From Thermoplasmata archaeon (GTDB taxonomy: Archaea > Thermoplasmatota > Thermoplasmata > Lutacidiplasmatales > UBA184): a DNA stretch of 6,705 bases. A program made the position numbers and the translations under genes. The notes beneath the pieces were generated by a model, which did not search any database, was not told the origin of the DNA, and worked only from the letters and a program-made list of their open reading frames with translations. Below are positions 1-4,813 of this stretch, one piece after another (within the stretch, counting starts at the first letter, position 1; every line of letters starts with the position of its first letter). The DNA lies in NCBI GenBank assembly GCA_030043545.1, contig JASHXM010000069.1:1-6705 (forward strand). The letters are read 5' to 3'.

Positions 1-117
1 TTCGTCGACGGACGCCCGGTCGTCCGGGGACGGCGCCTCGCGACGGCGGACTGGACGACGATCCGCACCGAGGCGGAAGCGGCCGCGGAGCGGTTGTGGA
101 GCGATCGCCCGTCGTAG
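1..117 (+). CDS. Amidohydrolase-family protein, C-terminal end (partial)
   Basis: The open frame enters from the left edge and ends at TAG 115-117, leaving 38 residues. It begins FVDGRPVVRGRRLATAD and ends in an Ala/Glu-rich helix with AAAERLW. A '(V)DGxxVxRxxRLxTxD' strand pair followed by a final 'AxxAAxRLW' helix is the usual ending of amidohydrolases of the cytosine/5'-methylthioadenosine/S-adenosylhomocysteine deaminase type, where the last strands close the composite beta-sandwich domain. No catalytic residue lies inside the window, so the substrate cannot be given. The gene converges on the lipoate-ligase-like gene, with only 7 bases between the two stop codons. The call rests on recognising the C-terminal pattern and could be wrong in subfamily. 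Confidence 0.6.
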   Translation, partial: FVDGRPVVRGRRLATADWTTIRTEAEAAAERLWSDRPS

Positions 118-124
118 CGGCCCG

Positions 125-823
125 TCAGGGGGGGCGGGCGAGCGCCTCCGCGAGCGCCCCCCGGAGGCGCGCGTACTCCGCGGCCGACGCCGGCGTCACC
201 AGCAGCTCGTCCAGGGCGCCGAGCGCCGAGGTCGGGCTCGGAGGCGGAAGGTCGAACACCGCGTCGATCTCAGGACGGTCGATCCGCACCGACACGGTCC
301 CCTGGTGGAGGAAGCCGTGTCGGGTGAGGTGCTGCGCCGCGCCTCCCACGATCCGCCCGCCGGCCCGGAGCACCTGGCCGCGATCGGAGAGCGTGCAGTA
401 CCGCGGCGCCGTCCCCGGCGCCTCGCCCCACTCGGCGGCGATCCCGAGGGATCGGAGCCAGCCGACGACGCCGTCTCCGAAGCGGGCGTAAGCCCGGGCG
501 AACTCCCGGCCGACGCGGGGGTCCGTCCGTGGCAGGACGATCGACCAGGCGAGATCTCCCGCTTCGTGGAGGAGCCCGGAACCCCCGGTCGCCCGAGCGA
601 CCTGAGCGATCCCCCGCTCCTCCGCCCGGCGGACGTAGTCGGCCGACGGCGCCTCCCCGACCCCGTAGGAGAGGCACCGGGTCGCGAGTCGGACGACGCG
701 CACCGCGGCGGCGGGGCTCCCGAGCAGCTCCTCGTCGCCCCGGACGAACTCCGCCGGCCCGACCTCCGCGATTCGCGCTGCGGCGGGCCCTGCGTCCGAC
801 CGTGGCCCGACCGGCGCCGTCAC
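125..823 (-). CDS. Lipoate-protein ligase A-like (BPL/LplA/LipB fold) protein
   Basis: The 232-residue product resembles the catalytic domain of lipoate-protein ligases and octanoyl transferases, which attach lipoyl or octanoyl groups to the lysine of lipoyl domains in the cytoplasm. An N-terminal 'DEELL' (30-34) is followed by a diverged form of the family's RRxxGGGxxxH signature at 77-86 (RATGGSGLLH). Then come Cys143 and GGRIVGGAAQ (155-164), aligning with the family's G(R)K(I)xGxAQ. At the position of the near-invariant substrate-contacting lysine this protein has Arg157, so it may not act as a normal ligase. GTG 823-821 is preferred as start. An in-frame ATG at 889-887 would add 22 Pro/Arg-rich residues and overlap the divergent redoxin start by two bases. 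No separate LplB/accessory C-terminal domain gene is visible nearby. The fold is fairly sure; the activity is not. Confidence 0.75.
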   Translation of the reverse strand: MTAPVGPRSDAGPAAARIAEVGPAEFVRGDEELLGSPAAAVRVVRLATRCLSYGVGEAPSADYVRRAEERGIAQVARATGGSGLLHEAGDLAWSIVLPRTDPRVGREFARAYARFGDGVVGWLRSLGIAAEWGEAPGTAPRYCTLSDRGQVLRAGGRIVGGAAQHLTRHGFLHQGTVSVRIDRPEIDAVFDLPPPSPTSALGALDELLVTPASAAEYARLRGALAEALARPP

Positions 824-831
824 CGCACGTT

Positions 832-850
832 CCCGCGCCGGAGGCGCGGG
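832..850. repeat. Perfect inverted repeat in divergent promoter region
   Basis: Arms CCCGCGCC (832-839) and GGCGCGGG (843-850) are perfectly complementary around a 3-base spacer. The element lies between the GTG of the lipoate-ligase-like gene (823) and the shared TATA-like element (about 857-865). It could be an operator or a 5'-leader hairpin of the minus-strand gene. G+C-rich arms of this size also arise by chance in such DNA. Confidence 0.45.
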
Positions 851-853
851 CTC

Positions 854-865
854 CAAAGGATAAGA
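854..865 (+). promoter_or_regulatory. BRE/TATA-like core promoter of the redoxin gene
   Basis: CAAA (854-857) followed by GGATAAGA (858-865) forms an A-rich island in very GC-rich DNA, with its centre about 26 bases before ATG 888. That spacing predicts transcription starting at or next to the ATG, a leaderless mRNA. Read on the other strand the same bases give CTTATCCTTTG, which could serve the divergent lipoate-ligase-like gene with a leader of about 10 bases. The element is predicted only from position and composition. Confidence 0.5.
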
Positions 866-887
866 GGGGACCGCGGGTCGACGCTCC

Positions 888-1439
888 ATGGCCGAACTGA
901 GCGAATTCTCGCTCCGCCCCGGGGACCCCGCGCCGGATTTTGCCCTCCCGGGGGCCGACGGGGCGACGCACCGACTCCAGGATTTCGCGGACCGTCCGCT
1001 CCTGCTCGTCGTCTTCTGGTGCAATCACTGCCCGTACGTCCAGGCGTGGGAGTCCCGGATGATCGAGCTCGGCCGGGAGTACGGCCCGAAGGGCGTCGCG
1101 ACCGTCCTCATCAACGCGAACGATGCGGACGCGTACCCCGACGACAGCGCCGAGGCGAGCGCCCGGCGGGCCCGGGAGAAGGGGTACCCGTTCCCCTATC
1201 TCCGGGACGAGACGCAGGAGGTCGCGCACGCGTACGGGGCCCTCGTCACGCCCCACCCGATGCTGTTCGGCCGCGACCGACGACTGCTCTATCAGGGGCG
1301 GATCGATGACGACCACCAGCATCCCGAGCGGGTCCGCCATCGGTACCTCGCGACGGCGCTCGACCAGGCGCTCGCGGGAAAGCCGGTCCAGCCGGCTCAG
1401 CTACCGGTCGCCGGGTGCACCGTCAAGTGGAAGGGGTGA
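888..1439 (+). CDS. Thioredoxin-fold redoxin (AhpC/TSA-like, peroxiredoxin-like group)
   Basis: The 183-residue cytoplasmic protein begins with the redoxin entry motif PGDPAPDFALPG (11-22). It carries WCNHCPYV (44-51), with the redox pair Cys45-Cys48 in CxxC spacing. Later family blocks follow in order: YPDD (83-86), YPFPYLRDETQEVAHAYGA (100-118), the cis-Pro segment VTPHP (120-124), YQGRIDDD (135-142), and the closing GCTVKWKG with Cys177. These are the landmarks of the peroxiredoxin-like/thiol-disulfide redoxin group whose members usually read 'FxCNHCPYV...GCxIKWK', and the length matches. Many relatives have a Cys just before the cis-Pro segment; here it is Val120. The likely role is thiol-disulfide exchange or peroxide reduction; the physiological partner is unknown. 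ATG 888 fits a leaderless start. The 3' end overlaps nop5 convergently. Confidence 0.9.
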   Translation: MAELSEFSLRPGDPAPDFALPGADGATHRLQDFADRPLLLVVFWCNHCPYVQAWESRMIELGREYGPKGVATVLINANDADAYPDDSAEASARRAREKGYPFPYLRDETQEVAHAYGALVTPHPMLFGRDRRLLYQGRIDDDHQHPERVRHRYLATALDQALAGKPVQPAQLPVAGCTVKWKG

Positions 1440-2426
1440 CCGGCTCCGCTTCGCGCCCGCCCGCCGGGCCCGGATCTCCCCCTCCCGACGGTCGAACGCC
1501 GCCTTGAGCTCCGGCGCGACCGGGCTGCCGGCGAGATCGCGACGCGCGGCGATCGCGACCTTCCCGGCGAGCGCTCGGGCCAGCTTCCCCCGATCGGACT
1601 TGGGAGCGGACTGGATCCGGGGGTGCAGGAACAGGAGTCCGTGGCGGGGCGGCGGCGCCCGCCCCCGGAGGTGCTCGAAGAACGCCCGCTCCGCGCCGAG
1701 CACCTGCACCGTGCTCGCGGGCAGACGCGCGAGCCGGTCGAGCCCCCCGGCCCGGGCGAGCATGGATCCCGCCAGATCGGGGCCGAGGAGTGACGTGAGA
1801 TTGGGGGTCGAGACCGGCACGGAGGCGGCGACCGCCGCCTTGAGCCCGGCGTGCGCGTCTCGGGCGGCGTCGTACAGCGCGGCGAGGGTTCGCCGCGCGT
1901 CGACCAGCCGGGGGTCGTCCGGACCGAGCGGCGCCGGCGGGTCGGTCGACCGGGCGAGCGCAGCGGCCCGGGCGGGATCGCTCACGTCGACCGCGGGGGC
2001 GTCCCGGCCGACCCAGCTCACGAGGCGCTCCCCGAGCAGGTTCGCCACACGCTCGAGGTCCCGCTCGGCGCGCACCGCCTCCTCGACATGGATCGACGGG
2101 TCCCACGCCGCCTGGAGCCCCTCCTCCGCGGCCTGAAGGAGATAGGCGCGCCGCCGGTCGCCGTCGCCCGGACCGGGCGTCGTGCCGGGCCCGACGGGGC
2201 GGAACTCGACGCCGTCCCCGACCAGACGCCGGTCGCCGGTCGTCCACGACTCCCCCGCGCGCGTCGCGAGCATCGCGTCGTCCTCCGGCGTGCGCCCCCC
2301 GGCGCGCCGGAGCCGCGCGCGCTCGACGAGCGCGGCGACGTCTATCGGCGCGTCGGCGCGGCGCACGATCTGGGCGCCGTCGACGACCCACGTTCCGTGC
2401 CAGGCGGAGACGATCGATCGAGTCAC
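1401..2426 (-). CDS. nop5: Nop5 (Nop56/58-type) box C/D RNP core protein
   Basis: This 341-residue protein is the archaeal Nop5 scaffold. Nop5 binds L7Ae-box C/D guide RNA and positions fibrillarin for 2'-O-methylation of rRNA and tRNA. The diagnostic Nop domain is clear: TPNLTSLLGPDLAGSMLARAGGLDRL (207-232), PASTVQVLGAERAFFEHL (236-253), PPPRHGLLFLHPRI (258-271), and DRGKLARALAGKVAIAARRD (278-297). The N-terminal 1-90 region (SAWHGTWVVDG) is the fibrillarin-binding part, and 108-145 (DPSIHVEEAV...LGERLVSWVG) is the start of the coiled-coil domain. That middle region looks shorter than in well-known homologues, and the lysine-rich tail is reduced to a short basic segment (317-330). The start is GTG 2426, with GGAGGA (2441-2436) nine bases upstream, unlike the leaderless neighbours. 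No fibrillarin gene lies in the window. Confidence 0.92.
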   Translation of the reverse strand: MTRSIVSAWHGTWVVDGAQIVRRADAPIDVAALVERARLRRAGGRTPEDDAMLATRAGESWTTGDRRLVGDGVEFRPVGPGTTPGPGDGDRRRAYLLQAAEEGLQAAWDPSIHVEEAVRAERDLERVANLLGERLVSWVGRDAPAVDVSDPARAAALARSTDPPAPLGPDDPRLVDARRTLAALYDAARDAHAGLKAAVAASVPVSTPNLTSLLGPDLAGSMLARAGGLDRLARLPASTVQVLGAERAFFEHLRGRAPPPRHGLLFLHPRIQSAPKSDRGKLARALAGKVAIAARRDLAGSPVAPELKAAFDRREGEIRARRAGAKRSRSPLPLDGAPGDR

Positions 2427-2435
2427 GTCCCTACG

Positions 2436-2441
2436 TCCTCC
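2436..2441 (-). promoter_or_regulatory. Shine-Dalgarno site of nop5
   Basis: On the minus strand GGAGGA lies nine bases before the GTG at 2426. It supports that GTG as the start and means the mRNA has a leader. A weak TATA-like GTATCC (about 2479-2472) sits some 25-30 bases further upstream and could drive it. Confidence 0.55.
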
Positions 2442-2492
2442 GCAGGACGCCCCCCCGGGGGCCGGTCGCGCGGGATACGCGGGGACCGAAGC

Positions 2493-2518
2493 CCCGGCGG
2501 GACCCGGCGTCCGCCGGG
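2493..2518. repeat. G+C-rich inverted repeats between nop5 and hydratase genes
   Basis: CCCGGCGG (2493-2500) and CCGCCGGG (2511-2518) are perfect complements. The internal CCCGGCG (2503-2509) can pair with the same right arm instead, giving two alternative stems. The 185-base divergent gap (2427-2611) otherwise shows C/G runs and the two promoters. No gene or RNA is recognisable. In DNA this rich in G+C the repeats may be chance. Confidence 0.3.
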
Positions 2519-2577
2519 CTCACCCCCCGGGGGTTCTCCTCGGGTTCGCGCGCGCACGCCGCGACGAGCCGACGGAT

Positions 2578-2585
2578 GGTTAATA
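2578..2585 (+). promoter_or_regulatory. TATA-like element of the enoyl-CoA hydratase gene
   Basis: GGTTAATA, the only A/T-rich stretch in the divergent gap, is centred about 30 bases before ATG 2612. Its position implies a leaderless or nearly leaderless mRNA from 2612. It would fall inside the coding sequence if the upstream ATG at 2576 were used, which argues against that start. Confidence 0.5.
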
Positions 2586-2611
2586 CGGCGGCCCGGCTCC
2601 TCGCGCGCGGG

Positions 2612-3502
2612 ATGGCCGGCGACCCGGGGACCGAGTGGGTGCACAGCGAGCGCCGACGTCGGACGGTCGTCGTGACGATCGACCACCCCCCGGTGAACGT
2701 CCTTTCCCGGCCCGTGCTCGACCAGCTGGTCACCCACCTGGAAGCGACCGTGGCGGACCCCGAGGTGCGCGCGGTCGTGCTGGTCAGCGCCTCGGAGAAC
2801 GCGTTCGCCGCCGGTGCGGATATCCGCGAGATGGAGCCGATGGGGCCCTCCGAGGCTCGGGAGCACGGAGCGCGGGGCCAGCGCGTGACCCGGACGATCG
2901 AACGTCTCCCGCTTCCCGTCATCGCTGGCGTGCACGGCGCCTGCTTCGGGGGCGGGCTCGAGATCGCCCTCGCGTGCGATTTCGTGATCGCCAGCGACGA
3001 CGCCCGGTTCGGCCAGCCCGAGGTGAACCTGGGGGTGATGCCCGGGTGGGGCGGGACCCGACGGCTGCCGCGGCGGATCGGCGCGCCCCGCGCGCGGCGG
3101 TGGATCTTCACGGGTGAGCCGGTCGCGGCCCGGGAGGCGTACTCCGATGGGCTCGTCGACCGGGTCGTCCCCCGATACGAGCTGGTTCCGGCGTGCCTGA
3201 CGCTTGCCGAAGAGCTGTCGGCCAAGCCGCCGCTGGCGTTGGCCGCGGCGAAGTACGCGATCAACCGCGCGATCGACCCGGCGATCGACGAGGGGCTCGC
3301 CTACGAACTGGATCTGTGGGCCCGGCTCTTCGGTACCGACGGGCAGAAGGCCGGCATGAAGTCGTTCCTGGCGAAGACGCCGCTCGCCCCCACGGGCCGA
3401 CCAGACTGGGAGCGGGCGTCGGCGGGGTTCCCGTGGGCCGCCCCGCCCGAGCGCCCGCCCGAGGGAAAGCGCGATAAGCGCACGCGGACGAAGAGCCCGT
3501 AG
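2612..3502 (+). CDS. Enoyl-CoA hydratase/isomerase (crotonase) family protein
   Basis: The 296-residue cytoplasmic crotonase probably hydrates 2-enoyl-CoA to 3-hydroxyacyl-CoA, as in fatty-acid or amino-acid degradation. HPPVNVLS (25-32) is the CoA-binding entry motif. FAAGADI (65-71) and HGACFGGGLE (108-117) supply the oxyanion-hole amides. Both catalytic acids of true hydratases are present, Glu117 in GGGLE and Glu137 in GQPEVNLG, followed by PGWGGTRRL (144-152). Retention of both favours hydratase over isomerase or hydrolase. The common fold ends around GMKSFLAKTP; about 40 further residues form a Pro-rich then Lys/Arg-rich tail (EGKRDKRTRTKSP) not typical of the family. ATG 2612 is chosen over ATG 2576 (12 residues longer) because a TATA-like element lies in that stretch. 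The exact acyl-CoA substrate cannot be read from sequence. Confidence 0.9.
   Translation: MAGDPGTEWVHSERRRRTVVVTIDHPPVNVLSRPVLDQLVTHLEATVADPEVRAVVLVSASENAFAAGADIREMEPMGPSEAREHGARGQRVTRTIERLPLPVIAGVHGACFGGGLEIALACDFVIASDDARFGQPEVNLGVMPGWGGTRRLPRRIGAPRARRWIFTGEPVAAREAYSDGLVDRVVPRYELVPACLTLAEELSAKPPLALAAAKYAINRAIDPAIDEGLAYELDLWARLFGTDGQKAGMKSFLAKTPLAPTGRPDWERASAGFPWAAPPERPPEGKRDKRTRTKSP
3464..3479 (+). promoter_or_regulatory. Candidate tRNA-Thr promoter inside hydratase coding sequence
   Basis: GAAAGCGCGATAAGC provides a BRE-like purine stretch and a TATA-like CGATAAGC (3472-3479) centred about 28 bases before tRNA position 1. The GATAAG core is the same as in the redoxin promoter at 859-864. 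It lies wholly inside the codons for the Lys/Arg-rich tail of the hydratase. Confidence 0.4.
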
Positions 3503-3503
3503 C

Positions 3504-3576
3504 GCCGCGGTGGCTCAGCTGGCAGAGCGGCTCCTTGGTAAGGAGCAGGCCGAGGGTTCAAATCCCTCCCGCGGCT
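3504..3576 (+). tRNA. trnT: tRNA-Thr (anticodon GGU)
   Basis: All four stems fold. The acceptor is GCCGCGG (3504-3510) with CCGCGGC (3569-3575), followed by discriminator U (3576). The D stem is GCTC/GAGC (3513-3516, 3525-3528), with GG in the loop. The anticodon stem is GCTCC/GGAGC (3530-3534, 3542-3546) around loop TTGGTAA, with anticodon GGT at 3537-3539. A 5-base variable loop precedes the T stem GAGGG/CCCTC (3552-3556, 3564-3568), with loop TTCAAAT. There is no intron, and no CCA is encoded; the next bases are GCT. It reads ACC and ACU codons. It begins one base after the hydratase stop codon, so it is either read through from that gene or started from a promoter within it. Confidence 0.97.
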
Positions 3577-3624
3577 GCTCGACTCTGATCGATGGCTTCC
3601 CTGCGCCGTTGCTCGGCGTCGACA

Positions 3625-3647
3625 CCAACACCCGGGCGCCGTGTTGG
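3625..3647. repeat. Hairpin-forming inverted repeat downstream of tRNA-Thr
   Basis: CCAACAC (3625-3631) and GTGTTGG (3641-3647) pair perfectly around a 9-base loop. No T-rich run follows on either strand, so it is not a standard terminator. It is one of three symmetric elements in the 211-base gap 3577-3787, which has no credible coding frame. Confidence 0.45.
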
Positions 3648-3665
3648 AGCCTTCCGCTCGGACCG

Positions 3666-3685
3666 GCCGCCCCTATAGGAGCGGC
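3666..3685. repeat. 20-base near-perfect palindrome with TATA-like centre
   Basis: The two 10-base halves are complementary except for one mismatch, and the centre is CCTATAGG (3672-3679). Because the A/T core is symmetric, it could be a TATA box read in either direction or a binding site for a dimeric regulator. On the minus strand a start 26-28 bases away would fall at about 3648, right at the edge of the hairpin 3625-3647. Confidence 0.4.
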
Positions 3686-3756
3686 GTCGCCGGGCCTCGC
3701 TGTACGAACACCTACCCCAGTGCACGCGGGCGGACCGAGCGGCAGTTCACGGCGGT

Positions 3757-3766
3757 CCCCTAGGGG
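3757..3766. repeat. Short perfect palindrome near VOC gene 3' end
   Basis: CCCCTAGGGG is a perfect 10-base palindrome about 20 bases beyond the stop codon of the minus-strand VOC gene. It could be part of its 3' end signal, although there is no T-run. It may be chance. Confidence 0.25.
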
Positions 3767-3787
3767 CCGGCCGACGCCGCAGGCGGG

Positions 3788-4174
3788 TTACGACCGCTTC
3801 GAGACGATCTCGACGAGATTGCCGTCCGGGTCGCGGAGGAGGGCGTTGCGGTTGTTGTTCCCGGTGTCGTGCGGGGGCTGGACCACCGTCACCCCTGCGG
3901 CGCGAAGCCGGCCGAACTCCCGGTCCACGTCGCCCGTCCAGAAGACGACGGCCATCGCAGGAGCCCCCGGGGCGGCCGTCACGCCGTGTGCGCGCAGCGC
4001 CGCTTCGACGGTGCCGAGCCCGAGCGTGAACCCCCCGACCTTGAACTCCACGTGCGTGGGAGTCCCCGACTTCGGCGTCCGGAACGTCTCCCGGAACCCG
4101 AGGAGCTCCCCGTAGAATCGGAGGCTCGCCTCGATGTCGCGCGTGTACAGGTTCACCAGTCCGTCGGCGAACAT
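3788..4174 (-). CDS. VOC superfamily (glyoxalase/bleomycin-resistance fold) protein
   Basis: The 128-residue protein has the paired beta-alpha-beta-beta-beta modules of the vicinal oxygen chelate fold. Module one starts LVNLYTRDIEASLRFYGELLGF (6-27) and contains HVEF (41-44). Module two starts AMAVVFWTGDVDREFGRLRAAGV (73-95) and ends LLRDPDGNLVEIVSK (112-126). The length is typical. Of the usual metal-ligand positions, acidic residues remain at Glu43 and Glu122. The histidines that normally open each module ('HV.L.V.D') appear to be Leu6 and a residue near Met74/Ala75, so a glyoxalase I-type metal site is doubtful. A binding protein like the metal-free bleomycin-resistance members, or an uncharacterised lyase/epimerase relative, is possible. 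ATG 4174 lies about 29 bases after a TATA-like element, fitting a leaderless mRNA. The substrate is unknown. Confidence 0.88.
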   Translation of the reverse strand: MFADGLVNLYTRDIEASLRFYGELLGFRETFRTPKSGTPTHVEFKVGGFTLGLGTVEAALRAHGVTAAPGAPAMAVVFWTGDVDREFGRLRAAGVTVVQPPHDTGNNNRNALLRDPDGNLVEIVSKRS

Positions 4175-4199
4175 CCGCGTCCCATCGAAGGTTCGGGGG

Positions 4200-4207
4200 A
4201 GTTAACC
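4200..4207 (-). promoter_or_regulatory. TATA-like element of the VOC gene
   Basis: On the minus strand GGTTAACT is centred about 29 bases before ATG 4174. It closely resembles GGTTAATA in front of the hydratase gene. A second ATG between it and the start (about 4187) is out of frame. The rest of the 188-base gap 4175-4362 holds only G+C-rich and purine-rich sequence, with no gene seen. Confidence 0.5.
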
Positions 4208-4362
4208 GCTCCGCACCGACCGACGGCGAGGAACCGGATCCCTCGGGGTCGCCGCCGGCGGCCTCGGGTCGGCGGTCGACCCGGCGCGGAGGAGCGAGGA
4301 GGAGGGGAATGGCCGGCGGAGCCGGAGCACTCCTCCCGCCTCGAGCTCCGGGTCCCCGCCGC

Positions 4363-4635
4363 TCACCAGTGGGGCCAGCCGCGGACGAAGCTCAGCCCGA
4401 AGCTGACCCAGATGGCGGCGAGGGCTCCGAACAACAGCAGCAGGGAGACGAAGCCGACGACGATCCCCTGCGCGAAGGTGAGACCCCCGGCGGCGAAGGC
4501 GAAGAACAGGAGGGTTCCGGCGAGCCAGGCGACGCACGTGGCGATCGACGCCACGATCCGTCGCGCGAGGCGCTGAGCGACGGTCGGGATCGGCGGGTCG
4601 AACTCGTCCGAGGGGTCCCAGTCGGTGCTACCCAT
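4363..4635 (-). CDS. Small two-helix membrane protein of unknown function
   Basis: The 90-residue product has an acidic, Pro-containing N-terminus (STDWDPSDEFDPPIPT, 3-18) and a basic amphipathic stretch (AQRLARR, 20-26). Two hydrophobic segments (about 27-49 and 57-81), each long enough to cross a membrane, are joined by a short loop GGLTFAQG, and a short tail ends GWPHW. I do not recognise a characterised family. The arrangement is like small integral membrane proteins of unknown function common in archaeal genomes. ATG 4635 is preferred over an in-frame start nine codons upstream (4662), because the TATA-like element at 4657-4666 sits 26 bases before it and would overlap the longer coding sequence. 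It is divergent from the S53 peptidase gene, and a functional link is only guesswork. Confidence 0.8.
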   Translation of the reverse strand: MGSTDWDPSDEFDPPIPTVAQRLARRIVASIATCVAWLAGTLLFFAFAAGGLTFAQGIVVGFVSLLLLFGALAAIWVSFGLSFVRGWPHW

Positions 4636-4656
4636 GGACCGACGGACCGCCGGGAG

Positions 4657-4666
4657 TAGCATAGTC
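4657..4666 (-). promoter_or_regulatory. TATA-like element of the membrane-protein gene
   Basis: On the minus strand GACTATGCTA is centred 26 bases before ATG 4635, the spacing expected for a leaderless archaeal transcript. It is weaker than the other elements because of the internal G and C. Confidence 0.4.
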
Positions 4667-4782
4667 GAGGCGCACGCCCGATGCTCACCCTGGGTGACCG
4701 TCCGGGCCGTGACGTGTCGGGGGTCGGGGAACTCCGCGAAACGTGGGGCCCGGCGGTACTACGGAGGTCGCGGTGGTCCCGC

Positions 4783-4790
4783 TGATATAC
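4783..4790 (+). promoter_or_regulatory. TATA-like element of the S53 peptidase gene
   Basis: TGATATAC is centred about 27 bases before ATG 4814 and is the best A/T-rich match in the 178-base divergent gap 4636-4813. It implies a leaderless mRNA and argues against the 63-codon upstream extension of the frame to 4625. Nothing else recognisable lies in that gap. Confidence 0.6.
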
Positions 4791-4813
4791 TGCGCAGGGC
4801 TCCGTGCCGTGCT

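Noticed and set aside
305..1309. Long plus-strand open frame antisense to the lipoate-ligase-like gene
   Set aside because: Arg/Pro/Gly-rich with no domain pattern; the opposite strand has clear family motifs.
270..1340. Long minus-strand open frame rich in Arg, Gly and Pro
   Set aside because: It overlaps the lipoate-ligase-like and redoxin genes in another frame and has only low-complexity composition, the usual shadow in G+C-rich DNA.
1123..2136. Plus-strand open frame across the redoxin and nop5 genes
   Set aside because: Ser/Arg/Ala-rich shadow of nop5; the minus strand encodes an unmistakable Nop domain.
2576..2611. Upstream ATG start of the hydratase
   Set aside because: The 12 extra codons contain the only TATA-like element of the gap; ATG 2612 fits a leaderless start.
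2431..3264. Minus-strand open frame antisense to the hydratase
   Set aside because: No recognisable motif, and the crotonase motifs on the plus strand are complete.
3552..3576. Integration (att) site at the tRNA-Thr 3' end
   Set aside because: No second copy of the T-arm/acceptor sequence, integrase or mobile gene is present in the window.
4625..4813. N-terminal extension of the S53 peptidase frame
   Set aside because: It crosses the TATA-like element, lacks a hydrophobic signal or prodomain character, and would bury the signal peptide 63 residues in.
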